Shown here: piece after piece, positions 46,905-58,281 of the stretch
Position numbering within the stretch: the first letter of the stretch is position 1
How the letters are laid out: each line of letters opens with the position of its first letter
Origin: Colocasia esculenta
Taxonomy: Eukaryota; Streptophyta; Magnoliopsida; Alismatales; Araceae
DNA length: 64,000 nucleotides
Direction of reading: 5' to 3'
NCBI GenBank assembly: GCA_014218235.1
Contig: CM024755.1
Location: 100,978,948 to 101,042,947, forward strand
Notes under the pieces: model-generated
What the model was told of the DNA's origin: nothing
Databases searched by the model: none
Seen by the model: the letters and a program-made list of their open reading frames with translations, nothing else
Program-made: the position numbers and the translations under genes

Positions 46905-49900
46905 TGTCACGCCTCGATATTTAGTAGTGGAATAAATACCGAGGTGCATGAATGATACAAATAGACGTATCACAGTTGAATAGCGCAGAGTCACAATTGA
47001 ACATAAAAACACATTTGAGAATATAATATGGTCACCAAAAGTATACTTTATTCCATTTCATTCAACTAGCTACAACCTTACATAAGAAGAACCAACTAAA
47101 GGGTCCCTTATTCAAATGAAAATGTTTCACTAATACATAGACTACTCAAATATCTATTCCTAATACTTCATCTCCTCAATATCGGGTGCTCATCACTCTT
47201 GCCTTGCCCCATCAGACTCCACGGGTTTCTCATCACTACCTGAAAAGGACATGATGATAGGGTGAGCAAACTAGCTCAGTAGGATTTACATCTCAATATT
47301 GTGCGGGCACTAATATACATGATTAACATTTTAAATAGGCAGATATGCACATGAACATGATAATTCTAATGCATGCTTTTCTAACAAGTTAAATAGCGGA
47401 ATAGAACAGATGTCATATCAAATATCGAGTTGCATATACAATGGACGGATATTTGAAGAGTAGAATCATATCAAAAGACATTGGCCATATCGATATCATG
47501 TATTCACATGAACAGACGTATCATATCAAATCTTATCATATCATATCAAATCAAACTTATCATATCATATCAAACGAAGGCACATTCCCACAAATCTTGG
47601 ATATCGTATTAGTGCCATGCCAAGCACCACAAGTTCATACTCCCGCGGTTAATAAGTACGTTGGGGTGCTCTTCCCCAGGACCAGACAGGGCCCCTATTG
47701 CACAAGCATTAGTCAAATGGACCAAAGTCTTACGTTGTGCCGAACAAACATATTCATATCATGGCCACAGAATTTCAATAATAAGCTCAATGTAATAAGA
47801 ACATGATCATCATAGAGTCAAGGTGTGACAAATAGCTCAAGAGAACAAATGGGCAGTATAACGACGTATCTTATGTTTCATAATTCGTTATTGTCTTGAC
47901 ATGAGGATAACTAATGACAGATCGTACGCGGAACATGTGCTCTCTATCTCCAGGGTACTTCATGGTTCAACCAGCTTGGCCTCTATGTGGGAATCCATAC
48001 AGAGCGGAGACTTACGGAGGTCTTAAGGAAAAGATCGCTAGTCTTGCCGATTCGGAATGACCGACAGAGAGCTCTCAATTCCCCAAGAAGGGTGTGCCTA
48101 TTCGTGCAAAGGTGTAAGTGACGTGTCACGGATCTTTCCTAACATGTATGCAATATGAACAAATAACTGAAACATCAGAAATCATATAACTTAAAGAAAC
48201 TCATATACAAACCATGATGAAACACTTTAACTAAACACGTCTACGCTAACATGTGTTCACCCATACATTCACATCATATTCTTATCATGTCCAATTGACA
48301 ATAAGTAAGATCACAAGATAATCAAATGAACATAAGGTCAATCACATTTACACATTAGAATCATATTCATATCATTACCGCTTTCAAATTGATGGATTTC
48401 TTTTAGTCCAATGCACACTATGGAACACTATGCAACATGCTGACGGACCACAAAGACTAACATGCTGACTGACTGACTGACTGACTGACTAAAAGTACAG
48501 CCTCGGGTCGGCCTATGAATAGCGTCCAACACAGTGGACATTTTTACAAAATAGTGTACAGGTAAACAGGTCAAACGATGCAAAAACTGAATCGCGTCGG
48601 CCTACATGGCCGCCTTTCAAGCTATATCATGTCGGGATATAGCGACGCCTTACAGGAAATAATTAAATAATCCGATGGGTGGGAAAACTACCTGAATCGC
48701 TTCCGGGGATCCCGTTGCAATTCAAACTTGCACAGACTCCCAGGCAGGCGCAAAGGCCCACGTGCGGGTTGACTGGTCAGCGATCTAATCGCGTCCGGCC
48801 TCACGGTCACGATTTAGAGGGCGCGGGAATCGCGTCGCCCGGAGCAGACGTGATTCCAAACGCTGCCCAAAAATGCCAGAAAACACAGCGAACCTATTAC
48901 CATGCTTTATCTACCTATCTAATGACATTTAGAAAAAACATTTAAGATGAAAGATGACCATGACAATGAGTAGAAGAACTTTGATGTTGGGTGTTTGACC
49001 TAATTCAGTCTCAAATCTTGTGAAAAATATGAAGAATGTAAAGGCCAAGTGCATCCCCAAAACACAGGTTCATGTAGTGGCTCTCTTAACATGCTTATAA
49101 CTCTCTAACCAATGACTTTTAGACAAAGTGTTCAACACAAAACATGACGAGGACTACTAATAGCATAACTTTCATGATGGGGGTTTAGTCTAATTCGGTC
49201 TCGAATCACATGCATAATAAGAAGAACTTAAAAATCCCTAACTGTGCGCGACTTAGGGAAACGACTAATACTCCATGTATACTCCATGAAAATTGGGCAA
49301 ATCAAGTGCAAATGAAACTAGACTCGAAGCTCTACAAGATGGTATTGGTTTTCTTTAATCTTGGCCCGAGAACACCTACCTTTGTGAAGATCTAAGAGAT
49401 GTCATCATTTTGGACGCAGCAGAGGATGAAGGGGATGAAGCTCCGGTTCCCAGCCTTTCTCCTCCTCCTCCTCTGAAGCCCTAGCCCACCTCCAAACGAC
49501 CCCAACTCGTTTCCAAACCTTCCCCAAGAGTTTAGTGACGAGTTCTTATAGATTTAGGGTGTATTTACATGTCCTAATGGGACTAGGAAAGGGAGCTGCG
49601 AATTCTGCTTTCTACTTTCCAAAATCTAGGATTCTCTCACGCAAAGGAGGTAGCTACACCATGGGAAGGTGTCATAAAGGGTTGGCCACGATTTTGCTTG
49701 CCATGCATGGCCATTACCACTAATTTTAACCCTAATTTGCCCTCCCTAATCACTGCATAATTACATACACAAATTTCTGGGTATTTTCTTGTCCCAATTT
49801 TTATCCTTGGGCCAAATGTGCTCCATTGGCCCAATCTTGTTAATGGGTTATTAATACATGATGTTGGAAATCTCTCCAACATGTTTATTTAATTTATGAT

Positions 49901-50184
49901 CAGGTTATTTTTTCGCGTTAACAATTTTCCGACTTAGTTTCTAAATTCGGATAATTTGTCACGTGTGACGTACACTCGGCCAATCGGATTTTTCGTTGCA
50001 CGAGTTTCTTCGTGGAACACTTAGGGACAATATTTGGGGTTGATTTATAATTTTTACGAAATTTTTCGATGTGTTTTCTCTTGTACGCTAATGGTACGTA
50101 AGTTTTATCATTCCGATAAATACAGAAATTATTTATTTTGATTTATTTATAATTTTTTAAATCCTAAATTTTTGGGGTGTTACA
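46905..50184 (-). repeat. Family C LTR3 (5' LTR), 3,280 bp
   Basis: Begins tgtcacgcctcg and ends tttggggtgttaca. Its right half differs from LTR1 and LTR2: extra gactgact units near 48465-48490, cgcttccggggatcccg near 48708, one extra ctc near 49460, and a 10-bp insertion near 49766 (acacaaattt). Confidence 0.9.
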
Positions 50185-50330
50185 TAAGTATTGAGTAGGT
50201 CAACACCAAATCTGGATAAATCTTGGTGTCACTTGTGTGCTTACTTTTTCATTCCTGCATATTCATATTTCTCTTGGTAACTGCTACGAAACACTTAAAC
50301 TATATATATACCACGATTTAGACCCATTCA
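50185..50330 (+). repeat. Copia-type LTR, right part
   Basis: Continues 31030-31189 after array C: taagtattgag, aaatctggataaatcttgg, tgtcacttgtgtgcttac, typical U5 wording of plant copia LTRs. 50185-50189 (taagt) is the probable second target-site copy of array C. Confidence 0.5.
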
Positions 50331-51111
50331 CACCTCCTCTAAGTCTCCATAGCTAAGGGCAACATGAAGAGGTTGACAGGGTCGGAGGGGGAGGCAGTGA
50401 CAGGTGGGGAAGGGGCGGGTTGGAGGCGGGAGAAGGGTGAGGTTCATAAAAGGGGACATTAGCGTCATTTTTAAACTCAAAGTTACGATGAACCATTGGA
50501 ATCAGACTTTCTCTCATGGCTACAAACAATATGGTTTTTTTTTTATTATATAACGATAGAGATTTTGAGATTTATTAATAAATAGACGGATTGCAGAGGT
50601 TATTTCCTAATTGCGAAAGAATTTAGGGGTTGAAAACAAAAAAATCCCTCTCTCCAAGAATAGATAAATCTTAGAATGTGGATCTTCACATGTATGGTTT
50701 CTCCTTCTTATATGATAAACGCTTAGATGAGAGGATGCGGATGTGGTTTAAAACTAGTATATGTTTGTGAAATCTTGGGGGAGGTTATCTTCTGCATTTA
50801 TCATGAGATGAATCCAAAAAAAGACAAAAAAGAAGAAGATGATATTATGATTTATCTCCCGCAGAACAAGTAAAAGTTGTGTTGGACAAAAAATTGGTAC
50901 ATTCGGGTCAACATGTAATGAGTTTGCTGATGATCTGAAGAAACTGGTGTAATAATAAATCACATACCTCAAATTGATAAGACACATTTATTTTTATGGC
51001 TCATGAACTTGAAATGTTTTGGAATGAAGAAAAAATGGGTGAATAAGCTAGTTAAATAGGATTTTTTTTACAAATTTCTATGTAGAACTACCTATTCTGA
51101 TTTAAGTTTCT
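50331..51111. other. Spacer, no gene recognised
   Basis: A short G-rich stretch near 50370-50450, then AT-rich DNA. A 77-codon minus-strand frame (50754-50987) has no known domain. Confidence 0.4.
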
Positions 51112-52427
51112 CACTACAAAAAATTGACATAAGTTATGGGAGAAGTAATTTAATTTTGTGTGTTATGTAAGACATGCATTAATGGCACACTACTTGGACC
51201 TTGATATGGAATCTTCTCCTTTTAAAGATAATAGATGCATGTTAAGGATAAATCATCATTATTCTTTGTATGAGTGGAAAGGAATATCTTCGGGAATATT
51301 GTTCTGTTCAATCTCGACTGCATGAATATATGAGGGGGGAAGGAAGGATGGGTTTATAAGTTTATTGGCTGAGGATCATTGTTATATACTAGTTAAATAA
51401 ACATGCTACGCATGTCATGCATATTTTTTTAAATATTGTTTTAGCTGAGTTAAAATTCAATTTGTTTAAAACTATGATATGTACTTGTTGTTGTGACTTG
51501 GAGGTAATATATCTCCCGGCGTAACATTTCGTTCGTCTCATGTTGAGCAGGGATGCAATTTGAGTCGAAATTACATCAACTATGACTCATTTCAACAACT
51601 TGTACTTGTTTTTAGGGATGTTCAATTTCTTGTGTTTTTAGGGACCAAATTATGATCGAAAGATTGCATGTATTACAGTTCTGGTTTGGACAAAGGAGTG
51701 TACCTTGTTTAGCCTTAAACTTGTTTATGAGATGTTGAACTTATTTTGCATTTGGAAAGCATATGTACTTATGATGGGAAGATTTAAAGAATTTTATTGT
51801 GGACATGTTATTAAAATTTTCGGTTGTCTCATGATTCTCAAATTTCAAATTTTTTGTGGAATGTTAGGGTTCAAAATTTTCCATGGAATGTGTAATGATA
51901 GCGAAGCTTAAAACTTCTGTGGCTGTAATTTTTTTTGCAAGGAAAAGGCAGTTGGAACAGATAGAACGTAATGTCTTTTTTTGTATCTCTCTCTCTCTCT
52001 CTCTCTCCCCCTTTTTCATTTTCACTACTGTTCATTTCTCTCTCTATAACTGTAGCTAGTTATGGTAATAGAGAAACTTCTCTTCGTTTCTTGCTTGTTT
52101 CCCCTGCTCGCATGCCGACTTACGAGATCCGCTTGTAGCCGCACTGAACCAACACCTCCACGCAGCATTCTCATACCTCTTGAGAGCCTAGCGTGAACAA
52201 CGGTTCCTCACCATCGTTTGTTAAAAATTTGAAAGTAACAAATAGTCGGCAATTTAACAGAGATGACGGTTTTGGGGTGTCGACTGTATCATGGACGACG
52301 GATGAAATCATGTCCAGAGTCTAATGGAGGTTAAATCATCATGGGAATAAACATCGATGGTTTGTCCGTCAACACAAAAACATATTGTCGACAGTCCAAT
52401 TAGACGGCCATGCCCTGTTTTGTAGTG
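51112..52427. mobile_element. Possible non-autonomous CACTA element
   Basis: The left end reads cactacaaaaaattgacat and the right end, read on the minus strand, cactacaaaacagggcatgg: CACTACAAAA at both ends, inverted. Near the right end (52240-52400) gacgg / ccgtc words recur like the subterminal repeats of CACTA elements. The flanking 3-mers (tct and gtg) do not match, so the two ends may belong to different copies. No transposase was seen. A (CT)n run lies at 51987-52006. Confidence 0.35.
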
Positions 52428-52654
52428 GTGAGCTGGTAGGCGTGACAAAACATGAGCAAAAATTACTTACAGTAGTAGGCAATCCTCCACATCTGGTTCT
52501 CCCTACTGTTCCACTCCCAGAGACCGCCGTAGTGTCATTATGCACTCGGCCGTGTTCTGTTAGAATGTGGAGCCCGAACTCTGAAGCAGATCTCCATAAG
52601 GGGTCAGGTCGCGGGTTCAACATTCGACTGCCACAGCCGAAGTCAGAAATTGAA

Positions 52655-52800
52655 GCAGTCGATTGAATGATTCGACTCACGTAGTCGAATGTCAGATGTG
52701 AATGATTCGACTCATGAAGTCGAATGTCAGCATGAAGAATTCAACTCATGCAGTCGAATGTCAAATATGGAGGATTCGACTCATACAGTCGAATGTCGTT
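52655..52800. repeat. Tandem ATTCGACT..AGTCGAAT hairpin repeats
   Basis: Four units of about 36-40 bp, each with 8-bp arms such as attcgact and agtcgaat around a 5-base loop (catga, cacgt and similar). They sit upstream of the TATA box of the copia-type LTR. Confidence 0.85.
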
Positions 52801-52868
52801 CTGAGGCGATTCAGAGACAGGACCCTTTTGCCCTTGTGTGACTCGATTGTGGCGCCCTTTCCTCCCAG

Positions 52869-52876
52869 TATATAAA
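52869..52876 (+). promoter_or_regulatory. LTR TATA box
   Basis: tatataaa followed by gggagg, about 70 bp downstream of the hairpin repeats; likely core promoter of the copia-type LTR. Confidence 0.6.
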
Positions 52877-53140
52877 GGGAGGTTTTGTCCTCTTTGTATG
52901 TGACATAGGGTGTATCTTTTCTTGAAGAAGAAGCATTGAAAGCTGCTGTGGCCGTGGACGTAGGAAGGCTTCTTGCCTCCGAACCACGTAAAATCTTGGT
53001 GTTCCTGTCTTCTTCTTCCCACCTCCTTCTATCTCTCTCTGGTATCTACGAGTGGGTAGTGTGAGAGAGTTGTCGCTGGTCTAAGTGATGTTCTCCCAAC
53101 AGTGTTCCCTGTCTCCCATGAACGTGTCCAGGTTCATGTG

Positions 53141-53398
53141 TGTCACGTCCTAATAAATGTCCATTTATCGGAAATGACAAAAAAATAGACTTAAGTAATA
53201 GAACTATGATTATACAAACATCTCTCATTATTATAGCAGAAACTTTACATACTTAACACCCCTCGTTACAGTTCACAAGAAAAGTGAGAAAAGAAAACTT
53301 AATAACATCTCCATCTCAAACTTCAATACTAGCAAGATAATTTATTGGTCTCTAAAGATTGGTTGTCTCGCTCAGCACACCCCCCATTAAGAACTAAG
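53141..53398 (-). repeat. LTR family X, second copy, left part
   Basis: Begins tgtcacgtcctaataaatg and tracks the start of the solo LTR at 9086 (tttatcgga, tgac / tgat). It is interrupted at 53399 by Tat1 and resumes at 63459. Confidence 0.75.
53394..53398. repeat. Target-site duplication of Tat1, left (CTAAG)
   Basis: ctaag precedes the LTR start tgtggatacc at 53399 and is identical to 63454-63458. Confidence 0.9.
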
Positions 53399-53477
53399 TG
53401 TGGATACCGTTTTTCACTTTTCTGAGGTTCCTTCGGAACTCCAAAGAAGGGAGAAAGAGGCCCACAAAGAGGGATGA

Positions 53478-53548
<71 letters not shown>

Positions 53549-55099
53549 TGTTGGTGTGTGTGGGAGATGGAGTGGAAATGGAAGAAAATGACAAGAAAAG
53601 AAAAGATCGTGATCGCCAGGTACGCGAGGGCACCGAATGGAGAATGCACGCGCGAGGGGTGCGGATGGAAGGATGATCGCGAATAATACCTATTGGAGCA
53701 TGGGGAGGTTGCGCGGGGGATGTGTGTTCCTCTTTCTCTATGAGCATGGCCGGCCGTGGTAGAGGGCGTTTTCCGTTGATGATTACCCTAAAAAAAGAAA
53801 AAGACAAAGAAAGGGAAATGGGATTAGCTAAATAATGTGTAGTACTAGATTCTAAATAAATGAAATGGAAAGAATGAATGACATGGGGAATGACTTACCC
53901 TGTGGTGGCTTTTAAACCCCTAAAAGGTAGGTGTGTGTGTGTATGCATGCATGTGTGTGTATGTAAAAAAGGGAGAATGAAATGTAAAAAGCCACGTGTG
54001 GCCCGGAGGGAGGTATAAACGAAAAGGTAGAAAAGGGGGGGGGGGGGGGGATGCTTCCCCAAATGGTGGATGGCGCGGTGGCGCTGCCGGTTGGATGGAT
54101 GGAGAGGAGGAAGATGCTCCCGCCTTGCTCCGACGCACGTGGAGGACGATGTGGAAGGTGCGCTCCTCCGCCTTGTGCTGATTGGATGGACGGGATAGCT
54201 CGGATGGCGTGGCAGGCCTCCTTGGTCCGGAGCTGAGACAGAAATCCGGTAGAGCTTCACCGCAGTAAGTGGGAGTCGTAGGAAGAATCCGACAGGGCTC
54301 CGCCGGGGTGGAGGGGGATTGAATAAATGGCTACCCTCGGGGGTCTATTTATAGGCATGAAAGCTTTGAATCGCGTTGGGTACAACTGTCGTGACTATAA
54401 GAGTGAAACGCATCTGGTCCGGACTCCGCGATTCGAAAGTCAATTTGATGGGACATGTGCATGATGGTCGTTGCCCACAACTATGCTTGGAAATTGCATC
54501 GGGTCAGGCAGCCGCGACTTGAAATCGCGGCGACCTGGTCCGACGCGTTTCCCAATTAGGCAATGATTCGAAACATGGGCTCATAGATGCACCGGGCCTA
54601 GCTGCGGACTTAGTCTTTTTGACTTTTAAATCACGTCGGCCTTGATGGACGCTATTCCTGATTTCTCATGATTTCAAAACGTGGGCGTCCTTAAATGCGA
54701 CGACTTTCCAGGTTATAGTTTTTTTGACTTTTAATCGCGTCAGACATTCCAGACGCGATTCCATTTGAGCATCTGCCAAAAAGATAGATAAATGCGTCTA
54801 GCATACTCGACGCGTTAAGGCTGCACCCGTCAAAGCCATCGCATTAAGGCCAAGAGATCATGAATCGCATCCGATAGACTGGACGTGTTTATAGACGCAT
54901 CCACCAGACTCGACGCGGCTTGGAATTGGTGCCCACTTTATTAAATAGACCCCGAGGATAGGGGGAAGCACTGGGGAAGAACGGGTGAGATCCAAAAATA
55001 TTTGAGAAACTACTCTTGCAAGGTAATATGAGGGCCATTTATGGCATTATGGCACAATATGAAATTTACCCGCGGTGGAGTCGAATTCGCGTGTCCACA
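53399..55099 (-). repeat. Tat1 3' LTR, 1,701 bp
   Basis: From tgtggatacc to cgcgtgtccaca. It contains a long (GA)n run, a G-run at about 54036-54050 and many TCGCGTC / GACGCGA inverted repeats at 54365-54925, including AATCGCGTC / GACGCGATT with 9-bp arms near 54737-54763. Confidence 0.85.
53482..53544. repeat. (GA)n microsatellite
   Basis: About 30 uninterrupted GA units in the 3' LTR. The 5' LTR has a poly-G run at the equivalent place (near 61884-61900), so the tract changed after insertion. The Glu-Arg repeat frame across it is an artefact. Confidence 0.95.
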
Positions 55100-55451
55100 A
55101 CTGCCACATCTTGGCGTCTGCTTTGCAGGGGAGCAAAGCGAAGGGACACGAAGTAGAGTGCAATGGAGTGAAATGGAGTGTAACGGAATGAAAGAAATGA
55201 AGTGTAGCGAAGTGGAGTGCAGTGGAAGAGGACTGAAAAATAGACGCCAAGGTAAAAAATAGACACGCATAATCGTTTGGGTGACTGCCACCTGATAAGA
55301 GTCTTTCACCAACAACCACGGAAGTCACCATCAGGAAGAAGACCTAAAGAAACAAATGTTTGGATTGGAGGAAACAAAGTGTGCGCACGAGGGGCACGAC
55401 TGGAGATGTGTACGAGGTACACGAAGGAAAGTGCCACGTGGGGCATGAAAG

Positions 55452-55645
55452 GAGAGATCAACTTCCAGCGAAGGGAAAGTACCTAAGGACACAATTCGTT
55501 AGGTTGCACCATCGGGGGCGTTTGCCACTGCCTCAGGTGGATCTACGGGAGAGATCAACTTCCAGTGAAGGGGAAGTACCTAAGGACACGATCCGTTAGG
55601 TTGCACCATCGGGGGCGTCTGCCACTGCCTCAGGTGGATCTCTGG
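55452..55645. repeat. 97-bp tandem duplication
   Basis: Two adjacent copies starting gagagatcaacttccag at 55452 and 55549, with a few substitutions. Confidence 0.9.
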
Positions 55646-56407
55646 GAGTAGAGACGAAATGTAGAAGGGATAATCCAAACAAAGGTTCTTGAGGAAATCG
55701 GCCCGGAGGAAACAACAAAGGGAGTTGGGTATTCGAATCAGAATGGAATATTTCAAATTGCATTAGAGTTGGAGCGAGAGTGGCTCTCAAATTGCATTGG
55801 AAGAGTGGTTTTCCACAGTGATTTCAATATGCATGTATGCTGGGCTAAAAGAAAAATAGGTTAAAGGAGTAGAAAATAATCAAAGATATTATTGTTACGA
55901 TGGCGTTGAGTTAGGACCAGAGTTTTATGCATGGGTCCGTCGTCCTCACGTGCCAAGCTTAACGGCCTATCCGTGCGGCTAAGGATCCTCTGGGATAATC
56001 ATTATTTTTGTTAAAGGGGAACTCAAATCCCAGATTCCTCAGAGCCACAAGGTCCTTGATGTGCTCTAAAGGTATAACATATAATAAAATGTTAGATAAG
56101 TGATGGTGGGGGCAGTAGTTGTAGCCTGATGCAGCGCCGGATGAGGCAACACGAATCCTGCGCTAAAAAATCATTAGCCAAGATAACACATATCATGGAA
56201 TAACACATTTATAACACAGAGCATGGATAAAGTAGTCAACAACAGACACAGCTCAAACAATTTTGTTTGTTAAACCATGAGGATAAGTGATCTTTTGGCA
56301 AAGAGATTGGAGTTCAGGATGGGAGGAACCCATGAAGGGGGAGAATTGCATCGATCTGACGCGGAGAGGTGCAGGATGTACTTGCTTTCTGCAATACCAT
56401 CATGAAT

Positions 56408-56690
56408 TATTTTTGGATTTTTTTGGAGATATTCAAAATTTTATGGGATTTTGAAAGTATTTGAATTTTTATGGAGATTTTGAAAATATTTGGATATTTG
56501 TGGTTTTTGACAAGTATTTGAATTTTTGTGGGGTTTTAAAAATATTTGAAAATTTGTTGATTTTGAAAATATTTGAATTTTTGTTGATTTTTGGGAATAT
56601 TTGAAATTTTTTATTTTTTTTGGAAATATTTGAATTTTTATGGAGTTTTGAAAATATTCATCTTTTTGTGATTTTGGAAATATTGCCATG
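56408..56690. repeat. AT-rich minisatellite
   Basis: Degenerate units of about 30 bp with gaaaatatttgaattttt and ttgtggattttg, at least seven copies. The 82-codon Lys/Ile/Gln frame on the minus strand follows from the repeat. Confidence 0.85.
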
Positions 56691-56759
56691 CCATGGCAGC
56701 ATTGGGGTTATGAAAATTGACTGGCGAGGGCTCCTCGTTACCTCCCGTGTCATTAAAGA

Positions 56760-56987
56760 ATGCCCAGAGTAAGGCGTGCATTTAAGGTGGCGCCCTACGA
56801 CTGGTTGCATGAGGTTAACAGTGTCACTACCAAAGCCATGTCTGAAAAGGCGACTAGGTCTGGCAGGGAGAAGGGAAGAAAATTTGGAGATAAGCTTGGT
56901 ATGGGTATTGAAGAGTTTGGATTAGACTTCCTTCCTTGGCACAACCATCAGAAGATTCAGTCTCATTTAAACATTGGGGCTTTTTAG
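56760..56987 (+). CDS. Unrecognised small open frame inside Tat1
   Basis: 75 codons on the plus strand, opposite to gag, starting MPRVRRAF and ending HLNIGAF. Basic and polar in the middle (KATRSGREKGRKFGDKLG). Codon use looks more protein-like than other frames nearby, but no family was recognised and no promoter is evident. It could be a captured host exon or chance. Confidence 0.2.
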   Translation: MPRVRRAFKVAPYDWLHEVNSVTTKAMSEKATRSGREKGRKFGDKLGMGIEEFGLDFLPWHNHQKIQSHLNIGAF

Positions 56988-57679
56988 AATTGATTTATGA
57001 CCATTCATTTGTAGGGACATGCGTACGACCGAGTCCATTTGAATCTCCGTGGGGACTTTGCCACTCTTTGCCATGCCCTATTATGATTGATTGGTTTTGA
57101 TTTTGATTTTGCATGCATACGTCCAGGTCCATTTGGATCTTTGCGGGAACTTTGCCGCTCTTGACATGTATTTTGACTTTGATTTTTATTAGTTATTTGA
57201 TTTGCCCATTTTTGAGACATCCTCTCATGACGGAGTGCTTCAGGTTGGTTGCCTTGCCTAGACCACCTCTACTACCCATATTTCGGCCGAATGAGGGGAG
57301 AAATAGACGTTTGTGCCTTTCAGGCATGGCTACGATAGTGACGGTGTCTTCCGAAGCAGTCGGCTTAGGGCGCCGTGAAGTGTGTGTAAGTGCCCATGCT
57401 AGGGGCAAACCTTAATGACCTGGGAGGAATTTTAGACTCCTCGCGCGGAGTTCTCATAACAGGAGTGCTGCGATAGCATGCAATATTGGATATTCATCAT
57501 TTTTTTTAAAGATTTTTTTGGGTTTTTGACACTACTAATTATAGTAAGAGTTCGGAGGATAGAAGAAGGACAAATCCCCGCGTTGGGGCGAGACTTAGAG
57601 GTTTTGAAGAATGTACAATTTTATTTGAAAATTAGAAAGATACATGGGGACTAAAGCCTCGAAAACAGTGGGAGAAAGG

Positions 57680-58281
57680 TCAGATGACTTGGTTGAAAAT
57701 GGCAAGGAGAGAATTGCGGAGAGAATTTGGAGACTCTGGCGGGACCGGAGGGGTTAGAAGGAGAAGGAGGGCGCGGTGCCCAACAAGAAGGAAAGAATCC
57801 GGCTGGGCCGTAGAAGAGAAAGGAAAATGCGGGCCGCGAGGGGCCAAATAGGGAGGTGCGCCACGTGGGGCGCAAGATGGAGAGGTACCGCGTGGGGCAT
57901 AGGAAGGAGATGTGCCTCGTGAGGCACATGAAGGAGTTGTGCCACGTGGGGCACAGAATGGATGTGTGCCTTGTGGGGCACGGGAAGGAGATGTGCCACG
58001 TGGATCATGGGATGGAGTTGTGCCATGTGGGGCACGGAATGGAGGGTAAGGATTACAAAAATGGGCGCAATGCCCGATACAAAAGGATGAATCGTAAAAA
58101 AGATGAAAACAAAAGGCCTCCCATGGGGAGGGAATGTGGAGAATCCACGGGAAGGTGCTAAGAAGCACAAAAGATGATTGAAATGAAAATGGAGAAGGTG
58201 GCGGAGGCCCCTTGGTCTTTTTCCTTGCCCGGCATTTAGGCTCCTGCTTGGGAATCAGCGTTTTGACCCTCAGGTACTTCC
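57680..58281 (-). pseudogene. Open frame downstream of Tat1 gag, with 9-residue repeats
   Basis: About 200 codons that start at the gag stop in another frame (MRKYLRVKTLIPKQEP). A Lys/Arg-rich start is followed by a Pro/Ser stretch and then about seven copies of a 9-residue unit like APRGTSPSC, encoded by the 27-bp minisatellite. It may be a frameshifted C-terminal extension of Gag. No known domain. Confidence 0.3.
57858..58046. repeat. 27-bp minisatellite with gtgccacgtggggcac core
   Basis: Seven units in exact 27-bp register (starts at 57858, 57885, 57912, 57939, 57966, 57993, 58020). Each core is a near-palindrome; three units contain the G-box word CACGTG. A single similar core (gtgccacgtgaggcac) is at 61703 in the leader. 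Confidence 0.9.

Larger units (their letters stand above)
31190..50184 (-). mobile_element. Chromovirus family C: complete tandem array (three LTRs, two interiors)
   Basis: Plus-strand order: LTR1 31190-34447, interior 1 34448-39046, LTR2 39047-42304, interior 2 42305-46904, LTR3 46905-50184. Minus-strand Del/Tekay-type chromovirus with iMet primer site, polypurine tract and chromodomain. One near-matching 5-bp duplication flanks the entire array rather than each unit. LTR2 has the left half of LTR3 and the right half of LTR1, so the array arose by unequal crossing-over from a single inserted copy. Both interiors carry the same inactivating stops and are dead. Confidence 0.92.
52500..53040 (+). 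repeat. Copia-type LTR, plus strand
   Basis: Has the order expected of a plant copia LTR: palindromic repeats (52655-52800), TATA box (52869), then gtggacgtagg and ccgaaccacgtaaaatcttgg. A weak primer-site match (tggtatctacgag) starts near 53040. The left boundary is uncertain. Confidence 0.55.
55100..57679. other. Tat1 3' internal region without pol
   Basis: Holds repeats listed separately and no recognised coding domain. A degenerate tggag-type simple repeat lies at 55140-55230. A diverged direct repeat of about 58 bp occurs at 57017-57076 and 57110-57168 (gtccatttgaatc, ggactttgcc). The distance from gag to LTR is far too short for a normal Tat pol. Confidence 0.6.

Noticed and set aside
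31190..50184. That the tandem arrays are pure assembly duplication artefacts.
   Set aside because: The two interiors and three LTRs have private mutations and LTR2 is a clean mosaic, which a copied contig would not show. Long-read confirmation would still be needed.
53474..53686. Open frame of repeated Glu-Arg on the plus strand and Leu-Ser on the minus strand.
   Set aside because: Produced entirely by the (GA)n microsatellite.
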